Assembly: GCA_965215315.1 (NCBI GenBank)
Contig: CBDCDB010000008.1
Span: 3,286,001-3,350,000, forward strand
Direction: 5' to 3'
Origin: Truepera sp965215315
GTDB taxonomy: Bacteria > Deinococcota > Deinococci > Deinococcales > Trueperaceae
DNA length: 64,000 nucleotides
Notes under the pieces: model-generated
What the model was told of the DNA's origin: nothing
What the model saw: the letters and a program-made list of their open reading frames with translations, nothing else
The model's database searches: none
Part shown: positions 1 to 8,922 of the stretch, piece by piece
How the letters are laid out: each line of letters begins with the position of its first letter
How positions within the stretch are numbered: the first letter of the stretch is position 1
Position numbers and translations under genes: made by a program

Positions 1-1758
1 AAACCAGATGTCGCGTTCATCGTTCGTTGTACCAGTTTTGCCGCCGACCCAGCGGCCCTCGAGCGCCGCGCGGTAAGAAAGACCGATGGGATTTTTGTCG
101 GTCACGTTGCCCCGGAGCAGATCAAGCATCAGGTACGCCGTCGTGTCGCTCCAGACCTTCGTGTGGAGCGGTTCGGCCTCGTAAAGGACGTTGCCCTCGG
201 CGTCTGTGACCCGTTTAATGAGGTGCGGTTCGGTGTAGACACCTTTGTTGGCAAACGCGGCGAGGGCGGCGGCGTGGTTTTCGGGTGTGACTTCAAACGA
301 GCCGAGTGCGATAGCCGGGACGGGCAAAACGTTATAGCCGAGCTGTGACGCCCGTGTAACGACAGCCTGCGGCGTCACCGCTTCGACAAGCTTGATCATT
401 GGAATGTTGCGGGAATCGTCGAGGTGGTAACGAAGGGTTTTAATTCCGGCAAAGATATCATCGTGGTTGCGCGGCGTCCAAGACGCTTGACCGGGGTCGT
501 CAAAGGTCGTTTTAGTGTCGCCTAATAGCGTCGCCTGGGTGTAGCCACCTTGCTCGAGCGCCGTTGCTACTACGATCGGCTTGAACGAACTGCCCGGTTG
601 CCGCTGTGCGCTCGTCGCCCGGTTGAAAGTGTCGCCGCCCTGCGCCGTGTCGAGCCGACCGCCGACCATCGCCAGCACACCGCCGGTTTTCGGGTCGATA
701 CTGACGAGCGCCATCTGCGCACCTTCAGGAACGTAGCCGTTTTCGTTTTGGGCGACGCGGTTGGCGGCTTTTTGGGCTTGCGAGTCGATGGTCGTGTAGA
801 TGCGCAGGCCGCCCGCACGAAAAAGCTGACCGGGGAAGAGTTCTTCGACCTCGTTACGCACTGCGAACGCGACGTTGCCGCTGAGGTCGGACGCGACCGA
901 GGTCGAAATACGCGGTTGTACCTCGGTGCGCTGGGGTTGTCCGACGATCTCGCCTTGCTCATCGTAGCGCACCCGCCAACCGGTGGGCTCGAGCGGTTGC
1001 CGCCACGCCCGGTCTGCCGCCGCTTGCGACACAACGCCGTGTTCGACCATGTTGGCCAGCACGTTTTTCATCGCCTGCCGGGTTGAGGTGAAGTTTTCAT
1101 AGTTGGGTTCGGGTGCGGGTAACAGGCGCGCCAAGTAAAGCCCTTCGGCGAGGGTCAGCTCGAGCGGGTCTTTCTCAAAATAAGCTTGCGCCGCGGCGTG
1201 GATGCCGTAAAAGTTTTTGCCCCAGTAGACGACGTTCAGGTACTGCTGCAAGATTTCGGTTTTGGTCAGGCGGCGCTCGAGTTCAACGGCGAGCATCATC
1301 TCTTTGACTTTGCGCTCAAGTGAGCGTTCGTCGGCAATATTGGTCAGCAGGGTGTTTTTAACGACCTGCGTGGTCAGCGTCGAACCGCCGCGCCCGCCGC
1401 CGCCTAAAAACTCTTCGTAGGTGGCTTTCAAGAGCGCCAGCGTATCGAAGCCGTAATGCTGAAAAAAGCTGTCGTCTTCGGATGAAATAATTGCCCATAA
1501 GACCGGCGGCGCAACCCGGTCGAGAGTCACGACGGTGCGGTTCGTGGTCGGGCCGCCAACCCCGGCGACGGGTAAAATCTCGCCGATAACTTGACCGTTG
1601 GTATCGAAAAATTGCGAGGTCGAGGTGTACTCGAGCTTTTCAATCTCACCGACCGGCGGTAATTCACCTGCCCACTTAAACGCCGACGCACCCAGAAGTG
1701 CCGCCACCGAAAGCGCAACGGTCAAAACCAGCAGAAAAATCCCTCTGAGCACCTTCAC
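1..1758 (-). CDS. class A penicillin-binding protein (PBP1A-like), 3' end outside window
   Basis: Bifunctional cell-wall synthase: a glycosyltransferase-51 domain polymerises lipid II and a transpeptidase domain cross-links peptides in the periplasm. The frame is open from a GTG at 1758 to the window edge (586 codons). It shows an N-terminal membrane anchor (residues about 4-22), the GT51 signature EDDSFFQHYGFD (about residue 94), then the transpeptidase motifs SSFK (nucleophile Ser, about residue 392), SRN (about 490) and KTGTT (about 573). Only the C-terminal end is missing. No upstream start in frame: a TGA lies just 5' of the GTG. The gene diverges from the antiporter at 1854. Identification is firm; orthology to a particular PBP1 is not. 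Confidence 0.95.
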   Translation of the reverse strand, partial: MKVLRGIFLLVLTVALSVAALLGASAFKWAGELPPVGEIEKLEYTSTSQFFDTNGQVIGEILPVAGVGGPTTNRTVVTLDRVAPPVLWAIISSEDDSFFQHYGFDTLALLKATYEEFLGGGGRGGSTLTTQVVKNTLLTNIADERSLERKVKEMMLAVELERRLTKTEILQQYLNVVYWGKNFYGIHAAAQAYFEKDPLELTLAEGLYLARLLPAPEPNYENFTSTRQAMKNVLANMVEHGVVSQAAADRAWRQPLEPTGWRVRYDEQGEIVGQPQRTEVQPRISTSVASDLSGNVAFAVRNEVEELFPGQLFRAGGLRIYTTIDSQAQKAANRVAQNENGYVPEGAQMALVSIDPKTGGVLAMVGGRLDTAQGGDTFNRATSAQRQPGSSFKPIVVATALEQGGYTQATLLGDTKTTFDDPGQASWTPRNHDDIFAGIKTLRYHLDDSRNIPMIKLVEAVTPQAVVTRASQLGYNVLPVPAIALGSFEVTPENHAAALAAFANKGVYTEPHLIKRVTDAEGNVLYEAEPLHTKVWSDTTAYLMLDLLRGNVTDKNPIGLSYRAALEGRWVGGKTGTTNDERDIWF

Positions 1759-1853
1759 AGCGTCACTATAGCAGAGCTCCGGGTGAGTTTTCCTTCGGGA
1801 GCCGACTCTGACCCTGCTACGCGGCGGCCCGCACGCTGCGTTAAAGTAGACGG

Positions 1854-2789
1854 GTGGACTTCATTTTTATCATTTTGGGGATTGTACTTCTTTATTTCGG
1901 CGGCGACTTGCTGGTGGACAACGCCAGCAGTCTAGCGCGGCGGTGGGGCGTCAGCTCACTTGTTGTTGGCCTGACGGTCGTTTCGCTCGGCACCTCGGCT
2001 CCCGAACTTGCCGCGAGCGTTGCAGCAGCCCTGGGCGGTTCTCCCGAACTCGCCCTCGGTAACGTCGTCGGCTCGAACGTCGCCAACATCGCGCTGATCT
2101 TGTCGGTTACGGCGCTTATCTACCCGCTTCGCACGCAACCTCAGGTGCTGCGCCGTGAACTGCCGGTGATGATCGGTGCCGCGCTCCTGCTTCCGCTCCT
2201 GCTTCGTGACGGCACCTTGAGCCGCGCTGAAGGGGGTTTGTTCCTCGTACTTTTGGGACTTTACTTATGGACGCTGCTAAGCCGCCGAGCGCCCGCTGAA
2301 ACCGAGTCCGAAAACCTGGACGACCCAGGTGAGGTGACGAAGTCACTCTGGTTCGGCGTACTGAAGATACTTTTAGGGCTAGGTTTGCTCGTCGGCGGCG
2401 CGCAGTTTCTGGTCAGCGGCGCAACCTCGGTGGCAAGAGGTTTCGGCGTACCCGAATTCATCATCGGCCTGACGCTCGTCGCCATCGGAACCAGCCTACC
2501 GGAACTCGCCGCCGCCGGGATCGCCGCCTTTAGGCGTGAACCCGATATTGCTCTCGGTAACGTGGTCGGCTCAAACATCTTTAACGTCTTGTTTATTCTC
2601 GGCGTGACCGCCTTGGTGCGGCCCCTACAGGTGGACTACCGCGCAGTTTCTCTCGACCTCTGGTTGATGATCGGACTCAGCTTTTTACTTTTACCCCTGC
2701 TTATCACCGGGCTTCGCTTGGGTCGGCGTGAAGGCGGCGTATTGTTAACGCTCTATCTGGGGTACGTCGCCTATCTTTATCTGGCGTAG
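1854..2789 (+). CDS. CaCA-family sodium/calcium antiporter (YrbG-like)
   Basis: Inner-membrane cation exchanger of 311 residues, the usual size. Two homologous halves each carry an alpha-repeat: GTSAPELAASV with GNVVGSNVANI (residues about 43-85), and GTSLPELAAAG with GNVVGSNIFNV (about 212-245). Ten hydrophobic segments are visible, with a polar loop (about 145-165) between halves. The start is a GTG at 1854. The upstream gap to the divergent PBP gene is under 100 bases, so both promoters must lie there. The ion specificity (Ca2+, K+ or other) cannot be told from sequence. Confidence 0.93.
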   Translation: MDFIFIILGIVLLYFGGDLLVDNASSLARRWGVSSLVVGLTVVSLGTSAPELAASVAAALGGSPELALGNVVGSNVANIALILSVTALIYPLRTQPQVLRRELPVMIGAALLLPLLLRDGTLSRAEGGLFLVLLGLYLWTLLSRRAPAETESENLDDPGEVTKSLWFGVLKILLGLGLLVGGAQFLVSGATSVARGFGVPEFIIGLTLVAIGTSLPELAAAGIAAFRREPDIALGNVVGSNIFNVLFILGVTALVRPLQVDYRAVSLDLWLMIGLSFLLLPLLITGLRLGRREGGVLLTLYLGYVAYLYLA

Positions 2790-2872
2790 CCACCTTTACA
2801 GCGGCGCAATTTGTGATAGACTTTTAGGGCTCGAGTGTGACAGCGAGCTCGCAGAGAGTTATCTAAATATTT

Positions 2873-2955
<83 letters not shown>

Positions 2956-2979
2956 GACCATACAGCACGGCAAAAGTAA

Positions 2980-3010
2980 ACCCCGCGTCATTGCGGGGTA
3001 CTTTCATTTG
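2980..3010 (-). terminator. probable terminator of the integrase gene
   Basis: Stem ACCCCGC/GCGGGGT (7 bp) with a 6-base loop. Read on the minus strand, the stem is followed by TTTACTTTTG. It lies 50 bases past the integrase stop and just outside attL. Confidence 0.6.
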
Positions 3011-3047
3011 AACCGGATTTACTGCTTAACTACTGCTACAGGGTTTT

Positions 3048-4196
3048 TTAGTTTGTCCCTATACTCTCTCTACCTAACAGCACGTCTAAGCTAATCGCGG
3101 TGCGCTCCCTGTGTTCCTCAAACATGTGCGAGTAGCGCCTAAGCGTAAACGAGGCGTCGGTGTGGCCTACCCTGTCAGCTATCGCTTGGGGGTCTACGCC
3201 TTGTTTGACAAGCAAGGAAACGTGAAGGTGCCGGAGGTCGTGAAGCCTAGCCTCGAGTCCCGTCGCTTTCTTGAGCTGTTGCCATGAGCGTTCAAAGTTA
3301 CGCGGGTGTATCGGCGTCCCGGCTTCAGAGACGAACACGAGTCCGGTATCAGGGCAGAGTGCGCCCAATGTCGCCCGCTGCGCGTCCTGCGCTCTCCGGT
3401 GAGTCTCGAGTACCGCGTATACATCTGGGGTAATCGCAATGCGCCGTGTGCCCTGCGTGGTCTTAGGCGGTGTGAAAACGAACGCGCCTTCTCGGTAGGT
3501 TAGCTGTTGCCGGATATAAAGCTCACGCTCGGATACGTCAGCCCACCGTAGCCCTAGCAGCTCCCCACGCCGTAAGCCGGTCGCCATCACGAGATAGAAC
3601 GCGGCAAAGAGCCTGTGAGGGCGTGCAGTGTCGAGAAAGTGCGCGGCCTGTGCGCCCGTCCAGAGTTCCATATCTTTACGGTTTGCCCGTAGTGGGTCGG
3701 TTGCCTCTACCGGGTTCCGGTTGACGAGCTGCCAGCGGATAGCCTGTTTATAGGCGCTGAAGAGAAGTGTGCGGACGGCGTTCGCGGTTCTTATCCCGGT
3801 GCTGTCTGCTAATTCACCCATGAGCGTTTGCACGTCGAGCGGCGTCACTTTGTCGAGATTCTTACGGCCTAGCTTCTTTGTGATGTGCTTCTCTATAAGG
3901 CGCTCATAGGTATCTATGGTGCTTGGTTTGACGTGCCGCGCTTTTTCGCCTTTCCAACGCTCGAGGTATTCCTTCACGGTGAGTTTAGTGTCCGTATAGG
4001 TTCCGTTGGCTAGGCGCTGCTTGACCTCGCCCAGCTTAGCGAGGGCTTCAGCCTGTGTTTTGCCGTAGACGGTTTTACGCTTCTGTTTGCCGTTTTCGTC
4101 ATAGCCGGTTGTGACTTGTCCTGTCCAGGTGCCATCGGGCCGTTCGGATACTGTGCCCTCTCCGCGTCCGCGTCTCGTGCTTTTACGCCTCGGCAT
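3048..4196 (-). CDS. tyrosine recombinase / phage-type integrase
   Basis: Catalyses site-specific integration and excision at the tRNA-Ala att sites. The 382 residues comprise an N-terminal AP2-like arm-binding region (about 10-60, DGTWTGQVTTGYDENGKQK), a SAM-like core-binding domain (about 70-170) and a catalytic domain. Catalytic residues visible are R209 (TGLRRGEL), H319-x-x-R322 (HDLRH), H345 (VGHTD) and nucleophile Y355 (LRRYSH). It ends 93 bases from attL. Its start codon overlaps the stop of the XRE gene (TAATG), so the two are translationally coupled. A near-identical C-terminus survives at 18827-19083. Confidence 0.96.
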   Translation of the reverse strand: MPRRKSTRRGRGEGTVSERPDGTWTGQVTTGYDENGKQKRKTVYGKTQAEALAKLGEVKQRLANGTYTDTKLTVKEYLERWKGEKARHVKPSTIDTYERLIEKHITKKLGRKNLDKVTPLDVQTLMGELADSTGIRTANAVRTLLFSAYKQAIRWQLVNRNPVEATDPLRANRKDMELWTGAQAAHFLDTARPHRLFAAFYLVMATGLRRGELLGLRWADVSERELYIRQQLTYREGAFVFTPPKTTQGTRRIAITPDVYAVLETHRRAQDAQRATLGALCPDTGLVFVSEAGTPIHPRNFERSWQQLKKATGLEARLHDLRHLHVSLLVKQGVDPQAIADRVGHTDASFTLRRYSHMFEEHRERTAISLDVLLGRESIGTN

Positions 4197-4429
4197 TAGC
4201 TGACGTACTCCACAACGTCACCAATTTGTAACCCATCGTTCCGGGTCAACTCTCGCAAATAAGGCAGAAGCTTCTCTATTACGCCCGTGTCGAGCGCTGG
4301 GTGCGTTCCGTTAGCAATCCCATAAGCCACATCACGGGATAGCCCGGAATCTTTCCAGAGACGGTAAGGGGTCGTTTGACGGGCCTCGAGTATCGGTTTA
4401 ACTTTCCAACGTATCGGCATTGTCGGCAT
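4196..4429 (-). CDS. XRE/Cro-type HTH regulator
   Basis: A 77-residue protein with a Cro/C1-type helix-turn-helix (about residues 18-42, TPYRLWKDSGLSRDVAYGI), resembling small YozG-like repressors. It starts at an ATG with a strong Shine-Dalgarno (GGAGGT, 10 bases upstream). It overlaps the integrase by one base and diverges from the small-gene operon at 4579. By position it is likely the element's master repressor, acting on the promoter and operator at 4481-4517; this is inference. Confidence 0.85.
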   Translation of the reverse strand: MPTMPIRWKVKPILEARQTTPYRLWKDSGLSRDVAYGIANGTHPALDTGVIEKLLPYLRELTRNDGLQIGDVVEYVS

Positions 4430-4480
4430 ATTACGTTATACCTCCGTTCTTAGCTATAATACCACAAAAAGAGCTATAAC

Positions 4481-4517
4481 GTTACATGTTGACATGTTAC
4501 GCTGTTTGTAGTAATAT
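4481..4517 (+). promoter_or_regulatory. sigma-70 promoter with overlapping near-palindromic operator
   Basis: The -35 TTGACA (4489-4494), a 17-base spacer and -10 TAATAT (4512-4517) form a near-consensus promoter for 4579-5287. The -35 sits inside the near-palindrome GTTACATGTTGACATGTTAC (4481-4500). A repeated AGCTATAA occurs just upstream at about 4452 and 4472. The arrangement fits repression by the divergent XRE protein. Confidence 0.7.
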
Positions 4518-4578
4518 AGAGACAGCTAAGGGCAACGCCTCGAAAACGATTAACCCTTAGCTAGAAACGGAGTTCCAA

Positions 4579-4785
4579 ATGAACAATACCATCACCCTTC
4601 ACAAGCAAGACGGCGCAAACTACCGCAACCCGGTCAAGGCGTATGACTTAGAGCGTAATGGCGTCACGGTTGGCACGCTTCAGACCTGGGGCACCGTCTG
4701 GGAGGTGTTAGACGCTACCTTTAACCTCGTGTCTAAGCACACCACCATCAAAGCGGCGGTACGTGTTGCGGGACGGGCTCTGTAA
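4579..4785 (+). CDS. small protein of unknown function
   Basis: 68 residues, no recognised family, mixed polar composition with two Trp (GTLQTWGTVWEVLDATF) and a basic C-terminal stretch. The ATG follows cggag at a spacing of about 7. It is the first gene of a three-gene coupled run (its TAA overlaps the next ATG, TAATG) behind the strong promoter at 4481-4517. Early position next to a repressor suggests an excision or regulatory factor, but nothing in the sequence proves it. Confidence 0.7.
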   Translation: MNNTITLHKQDGANYRNPVKAYDLERNGVTVGTLQTWGTVWEVLDATFNLVSKHTTIKAAVRVAGRAL

Positions 4786-4952
4786 TGAGCCCCTTTAACT
4801 TTGTAGACATCGAGATGTACAGCGACCGTGAAGAGGATTTACAAGCTCTGTATGCAGAGTTAGCAGCTGAAGAGGACGGGGCAGACGATGAGCTGCCCCC
4901 CATCATTCAGGATGAGTTGCCCGAATGGGACATCTGGGGAGAGGCGGCATGA
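4785..4952 (+). CDS. small acidic protein of unknown function
   Basis: A 55-residue frame starting at the ATG that overlaps the preceding stop (TAATG) and ending in a TGA that overlaps the next ATG (ATGATG). It is strikingly acidic (EDLQALYAELAAEEDGADDE, then DELPEWDIWGEAA), with a calculated excess of acidic over basic residues. The double translational coupling supports it being real. Function unknown; small acidic element proteins are sometimes DNA mimics, which here is speculation. Confidence 0.65.
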   Translation: MSPFNFVDIEMYSDREEDLQALYAELAAEEDGADDELPPIIQDELPEWDIWGEAA

Positions 4953-5287
4953 TGGCCCCTCTTCTCTCCCAACTCAAAGCGGCTAAGAACGGTCTAGAGG
5001 ATGCACAAATCACCCTTTGCGGGGCTGTGACCGCACACGCTGAAGCCAAGCGGACGCTCGAGCAAGCTGAAGCCGTAAAACTCTGTGAAGGGGTAGACAG
5101 TAAGAATGAGAAGGAACGGGCGGCAAAGTTACGGCTCGAGCTGAATGCTGAGACTACTGCCCTCTACGAAGCTGAGGACGCCTTGACAGAAGCGCGGTGT
5201 GCTTATGAGGTCGTACGGCTCGAGTGGGATTTGTGCCGGTATCAGGTGAGGGTGCTCGAGCCCCAGACTTTCAGAGAAGCGGCTTAA
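4949..5287 (+). CDS. coiled-coil protein of unknown function
   Basis: 112 residues from the coupled ATG at 4949 (or 4952). Almost entirely predicted helix with heptad-like Ala/Leu/Glu patterning from about residue 8 to 95 (AAKNGLEDAQITLCG..., EAKRTLEQAEAVKL), so a coiled coil is likely. It closes the small-gene operon. A short GC-rich stem (GCCCGGA/TCCGGGC) lies at 5304-5322 but has no clear T tract. No family recognised. Confidence 0.65.
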   Translation: MMAPLLSQLKAAKNGLEDAQITLCGAVTAHAEAKRTLEQAEAVKLCEGVDSKNEKERAAKLRLELNAETTALYEAEDALTEARCAYEVVRLEWDLCRYQVRVLEPQTFREAA

Positions 5288-5368
5288 GACAAACTAAAAA
5301 TGGCCCGGATTCTCTCCGGGCTTCATCACTTGTATTTGGGTTTGCCAAAATTGATCAAACGTCAAATC

Positions 5369-6004
5369 TTAAGGCAGAGTTGCGGTTTGAGAGTCATAGG
5401 GCTCGAGCCATACGTTACCGTCTCTGTCCACATAACGACCATCTTTATATTTGAAAGTGGGCTCGCCCGTGGGGGCTGACTGTGCGGCTACAGGTGTGGC
5501 AACAGCTGGAGCAGGTGACGCGGCAACCCTTTCCGAACCCGAACCAAAGTGAAAATTGAGTCCAGACCGGATGTAAAAAAGAACTTCGGTGCCAGAGGCA
5601 ACATAGACACGCGGACTAGCTTCGACGAACCAGCTAATCGTCGTACTCGAGTCGAAGTCGGCTCCAATAACCGGATTCAAATAGAACGCTGTACCGCTTA
5701 GATCGCCAAGACTGATTCGTGCTACGCCAGCACCTCCACCTATGTAAAAGGTGCTGTACTCACCCGTAGTAAATAGGACATCAGCCCCGCCTTGTAACCA
5801 GATACCCGAAAGCGTCGCGTCACTCTCGAAGTAACCTCTTACCCCAAAGTTGGGCGCAACCTCATGACTCCCAGCTTGAAGCCCAACGAAAGGCACTGTC
5901 TCAGAGCCGATGATAGCTGTACTCGAGGGGACGCCAAAATAGAATTCGGCAGATGCGGTGTTGATGATGAGCGCAAGGCTAAGGAGTAGCAGAAATCGTT
6001 TCAT
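5369..6004 (-). CDS. secreted/outer-membrane beta-barrel-like protein
   Basis: 211 residues with a clear Sec signal peptide (MKRFLLLLSLALIINTASA, cleavage after ASA). The body consists of alternating short hydrophobic/aromatic strands (FYIGGGAGVARISLG, VLFYIRSGLNFHFG), as in small OmpW/opacity-type barrels. The tail (residues about 150-211) is Ala/Pro-rich and ends in FKYKDGRYVDRDGNVWLEPY, resembling a short repeat motif of surface proteins. It is convergent with the small-gene operon and divergent from the NERD gene. Function unknown; its presence on a mobile element suggests phage-receptor or surface modification, which is speculative. Confidence 0.7.
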   Translation of the reverse strand: MKRFLLLLSLALIINTASAEFYFGVPSSTAIIGSETVPFVGLQAGSHEVAPNFGVRGYFESDATLSGIWLQGGADVLFTTGEYSTFYIGGGAGVARISLGDLSGTAFYLNPVIGADFDSSTTISWFVEASPRVYVASGTEVLFYIRSGLNFHFGSGSERVAASPAPAVATPVAAQSAPTGEPTFKYKDGRYVDRDGNVWLEPYDSQTATLP

Positions 6005-6134
6005 ACGAGCAGGGTAGTTTACGGACGCTTACAAAATTCTTACGCCTCGCCTCTGATATTGGGACAGTGGTTTTTCACACCTCTTGCTCAGTTTTTCACG
6101 CCCTACTTTTCTCTACAATTCTACGATGTGAGAC

Positions 6135-6917
6135 ATGAAACCCCGCCCTGCTGAAAGCCGCTCCCCACTCCCTTACAAGCCGCTTCGTCTCCCCGGTGAG
6201 TCGGTTGATAAGCAGATTCAAAAAGTTGTCGAGGACAAGATAGACGCTAACCTTGTCGGCTTATCCGCAGCGGTCGCCCTTATGCTTTACGCCTGGATAA
6301 ATTACTTTCTCAAAACACCGCCGCTTACGGCTGCTGTTACTGCCAGCATCTTTGCTGGAGGAATTACCGTTTTTACGGTATTCAAAATCAAGGCTGCTCG
6401 AGCCGAACTCAAACAGCTGAAACAAGGCCGGGACGGTGAGCGGATCGTAGCCGAACAGCTGGACGCCCTCAAAGAACAAGGCTTTCATGTGATTCACGAC
6501 CTGACAGGCGACGGGTTCAATATCGACCACGTAGTCGTCTCACCTAAAGGCATCTTTACGATTGAAACGAAGACCTACAGCAAGCCGAAGAAAGGTAATG
6601 CCAAAGTTGTCTATGACGGTGAGACGGTTACGGTCGGCAGCTTCGCGCCGGAGCGTGACCCTATCGCCCAAGCCAAACATCAAGCAAGCTGGTTAAAGCG
6701 GCATCTCAAAGAGAGTACCGGGCAAGACTTTCCGGTGCGTCCGGTGGTGGTCTATCCGGGGTGGTATGTACAGCGCACGGTCAAATCTTCACAGGTATGG
6801 GTACTCGAACCCAAACAGCTCGAGGGGTTTATCAAGTATGAGCCGGTAACGCTCGAGAAAGCAGACGTGCATCTGGTAAGCAGCCGCCTCAAGTCCTATC
6901 TACGGACGTTAGTGTAA
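6135..6917 (+). CDS. NERD-domain (nuclease-related) membrane protein
   Basis: 260 residues: two short hydrophobic segments (about 40-57 and 64-83), then a NERD domain (about 97-210) with GRDGERIVAEQLDAL, NIDHVVVSPKGIFTIETKTY (the D...ExK nuclease-like signature) and a C-terminal region. NERD proteins are predicted DNA- or RNA-processing enzymes often found on plasmids and defence islands. A plausible -10 (TACAAT, 6112-6117) lies upstream. The stop is 10 bases before the restriction-modification gene, so the two probably form one operon. Confidence 0.88.
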   Translation: MKPRPAESRSPLPYKPLRLPGESVDKQIQKVVEDKIDANLVGLSAAVALMLYAWINYFLKTPPLTAAVTASIFAGGITVFTVFKIKAARAELKQLKQGRDGERIVAEQLDALKEQGFHVIHDLTGDGFNIDHVVVSPKGIFTIETKTYSKPKKGNAKVVYDGETVTVGSFAPERDPIAQAKHQASWLKRHLKESTGQDFPVRPVVVYPGWYVQRTVKSSQVWVLEPKQLEGFIKYEPVTLEKADVHLVSSRLKSYLRTLV

Positions 6918-8922
6918 AAATAGTTTGATGCCCCTGTCATGGAACGAAATCCGCACCCGCGCCTATACCTTTATCAACGAATGGGACGGCGAAACAAGCG
7001 AAGACGCCGAAGCCAAATCTTTTTATGATGATTTCTTTCGTGTCTTCGGCGTCTCGAGGCGTAAGGTTGCCAGCTTTGAAGAGAAGATCAAAAAGAAAGA
7101 TAGACGGCAAACCCGGCTTTATTGACCTACTCTGGAAGGGCAAACTGTTAATCGAGCACAAGTCAAAAGGCAGAGACCTAGACCGCGCTCATGCCCAGGC
7201 TCGAGGTTACTTTCACGGCCTTAAAGATGACGAGCTGCCCCGCTACATCCTTGTCTCTGACTTTGAACGTTTCCGGCTTTTTGACATGGATAAAAACGGT
7301 GATGAGATCGCTACCTTTACCCTGCGTGAGCTGCCCAAGCACCTAAAGCTTTTCGGCTTTATCGCCGGATATGAAGCGGTTGAGGTCAGACCCGAAGACC
7401 CGGTAAACATCCGGGCCGCTGAAAAGATGGGGAAGCTTTACGACCGGCTTAAAGATGCAGGCTACGAAGGACACCCGCTTCAGGTCTACCTGGTGCGGTT
7501 ACTGTTTTGTCTTTTCGCTGAAGACACCGGCATCTTTACCGATGACGAGTTTTCCAACTTCGTCCAGGTACATACCAGAGAAGACGGTTCCGATTTGGGG
7601 CCGATGCTGAATCAACTTTTTGAGGTTTTGAACACGCCGACTGAGCGCCGTTATAAAACGTTACCTGATCACTTCGGCGTGTTTCCCTACGTCAACGGCA
7701 GACTATTTAGTGAGGCCACGCCTACCGCCGGATTTGACAGCGCTATGCGTGAGATGTTGCTCGAGGCTGCGTCGCTCAAGTGGAGCGGTATCTCACCGGC
7801 TATTTTTGGGTCGCTTTTCCAAAGTGTGATGGATCAGCAGGAACGGCGTAGTTTCGGAGCGCACTACACCACCGAGACAAACATCCTCAAAGTTATCAAG
7901 CCCTTATTCCTAGATAACCTCTACCGAGAGTTTGAACAGGCGAAAGCTATCAAAACCACGTCCCAGAAGAAAAACGCCCTTCAGCAGTTTTCTACAAAGC
8001 TCTCTACCTTGACGTTCTTTGACCCGGCTTGTGGCTGCGGTAACTTTTTGGTGATTGCCTACCGAGAGTTGAGGTTACTCGAGCTAGAAGTCTTGAAGGC
8101 GTTGTATTTAGAGCAAGGTGTACTTTTTGATGTGTCAGACACTAAACCTATTGCAAAAGTAGGGCAAATTTGCTGAAGTAGGGTATGTTCATTGAACAGG
8201 TTAAGGATTTAGCGTCAGAGCCATTCAAAAGGCTGTCGGGAGTCAAACCAGAGACGTTCAAAATGATGGTTGAGGCGTTGCGAGGAGCAACTGCAAGAAA
8301 ACGCAAGCCAGGCAGACCCAGCAAGCTCAAACTAGAAGACCAGTTGCTCATGACTTTAATGTACCTAAGAGAGAACCGCACGTATTTCCATATTGGCCAT
8401 GCTTATGGGGTGAACGCTTCGACGGCTTACCGGATCGTCCGTCATGTTGAGAATATCCTGAGCAAAGAAAAGGCGTTTAGCTTGCCGAGTAAACGGCAAC
8501 TTCAAGAGAGTGACTTGGAGTTGTCGTTTGTTATCGTCGATGTAACCGAGACGCCTACCGAGCGTCCGAAAAAAAGCAACGGGCCTATTACAGTGGGAAG
8601 AAGAAGTGCCATACGCTAAAAGCTCAAGTCGTTTTGGATTGGACGACTAAACAGATACTTTGTACCTACTATGGCAAAGGCAAAACCCATGATCTCAAGC
8701 TTTTCAAAGATAGTAAAACGTTCCTACTACAACACATATTCTGGCTAGCTGACTCAGGCTATCAAGGGTTGCAGAAACTTCACGCTAACACCGAGCTACC
8801 CCGTAAGCGTCGCCGAGGCTGGGAGCTAGAGCCAAACCAAAAACGTTACAACCGTCCCCTGGCTAAGCTTCGGCTAAGCATTGAACATGTCAATGCCAAA
8901 CTTAAGGTCTTTAGAATCCTCA

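Noticed and set aside
550..1086. Plus-strand 178-codon frame
   Set aside because: It is the shadow of the PBP gene on the opposite strand, which shows all family motifs.
5303..5325. GC hairpin after the small-gene operon as a terminator
   Set aside because: The stem is short and followed by TTCATCACTT without a real T tract; left as a mention only.
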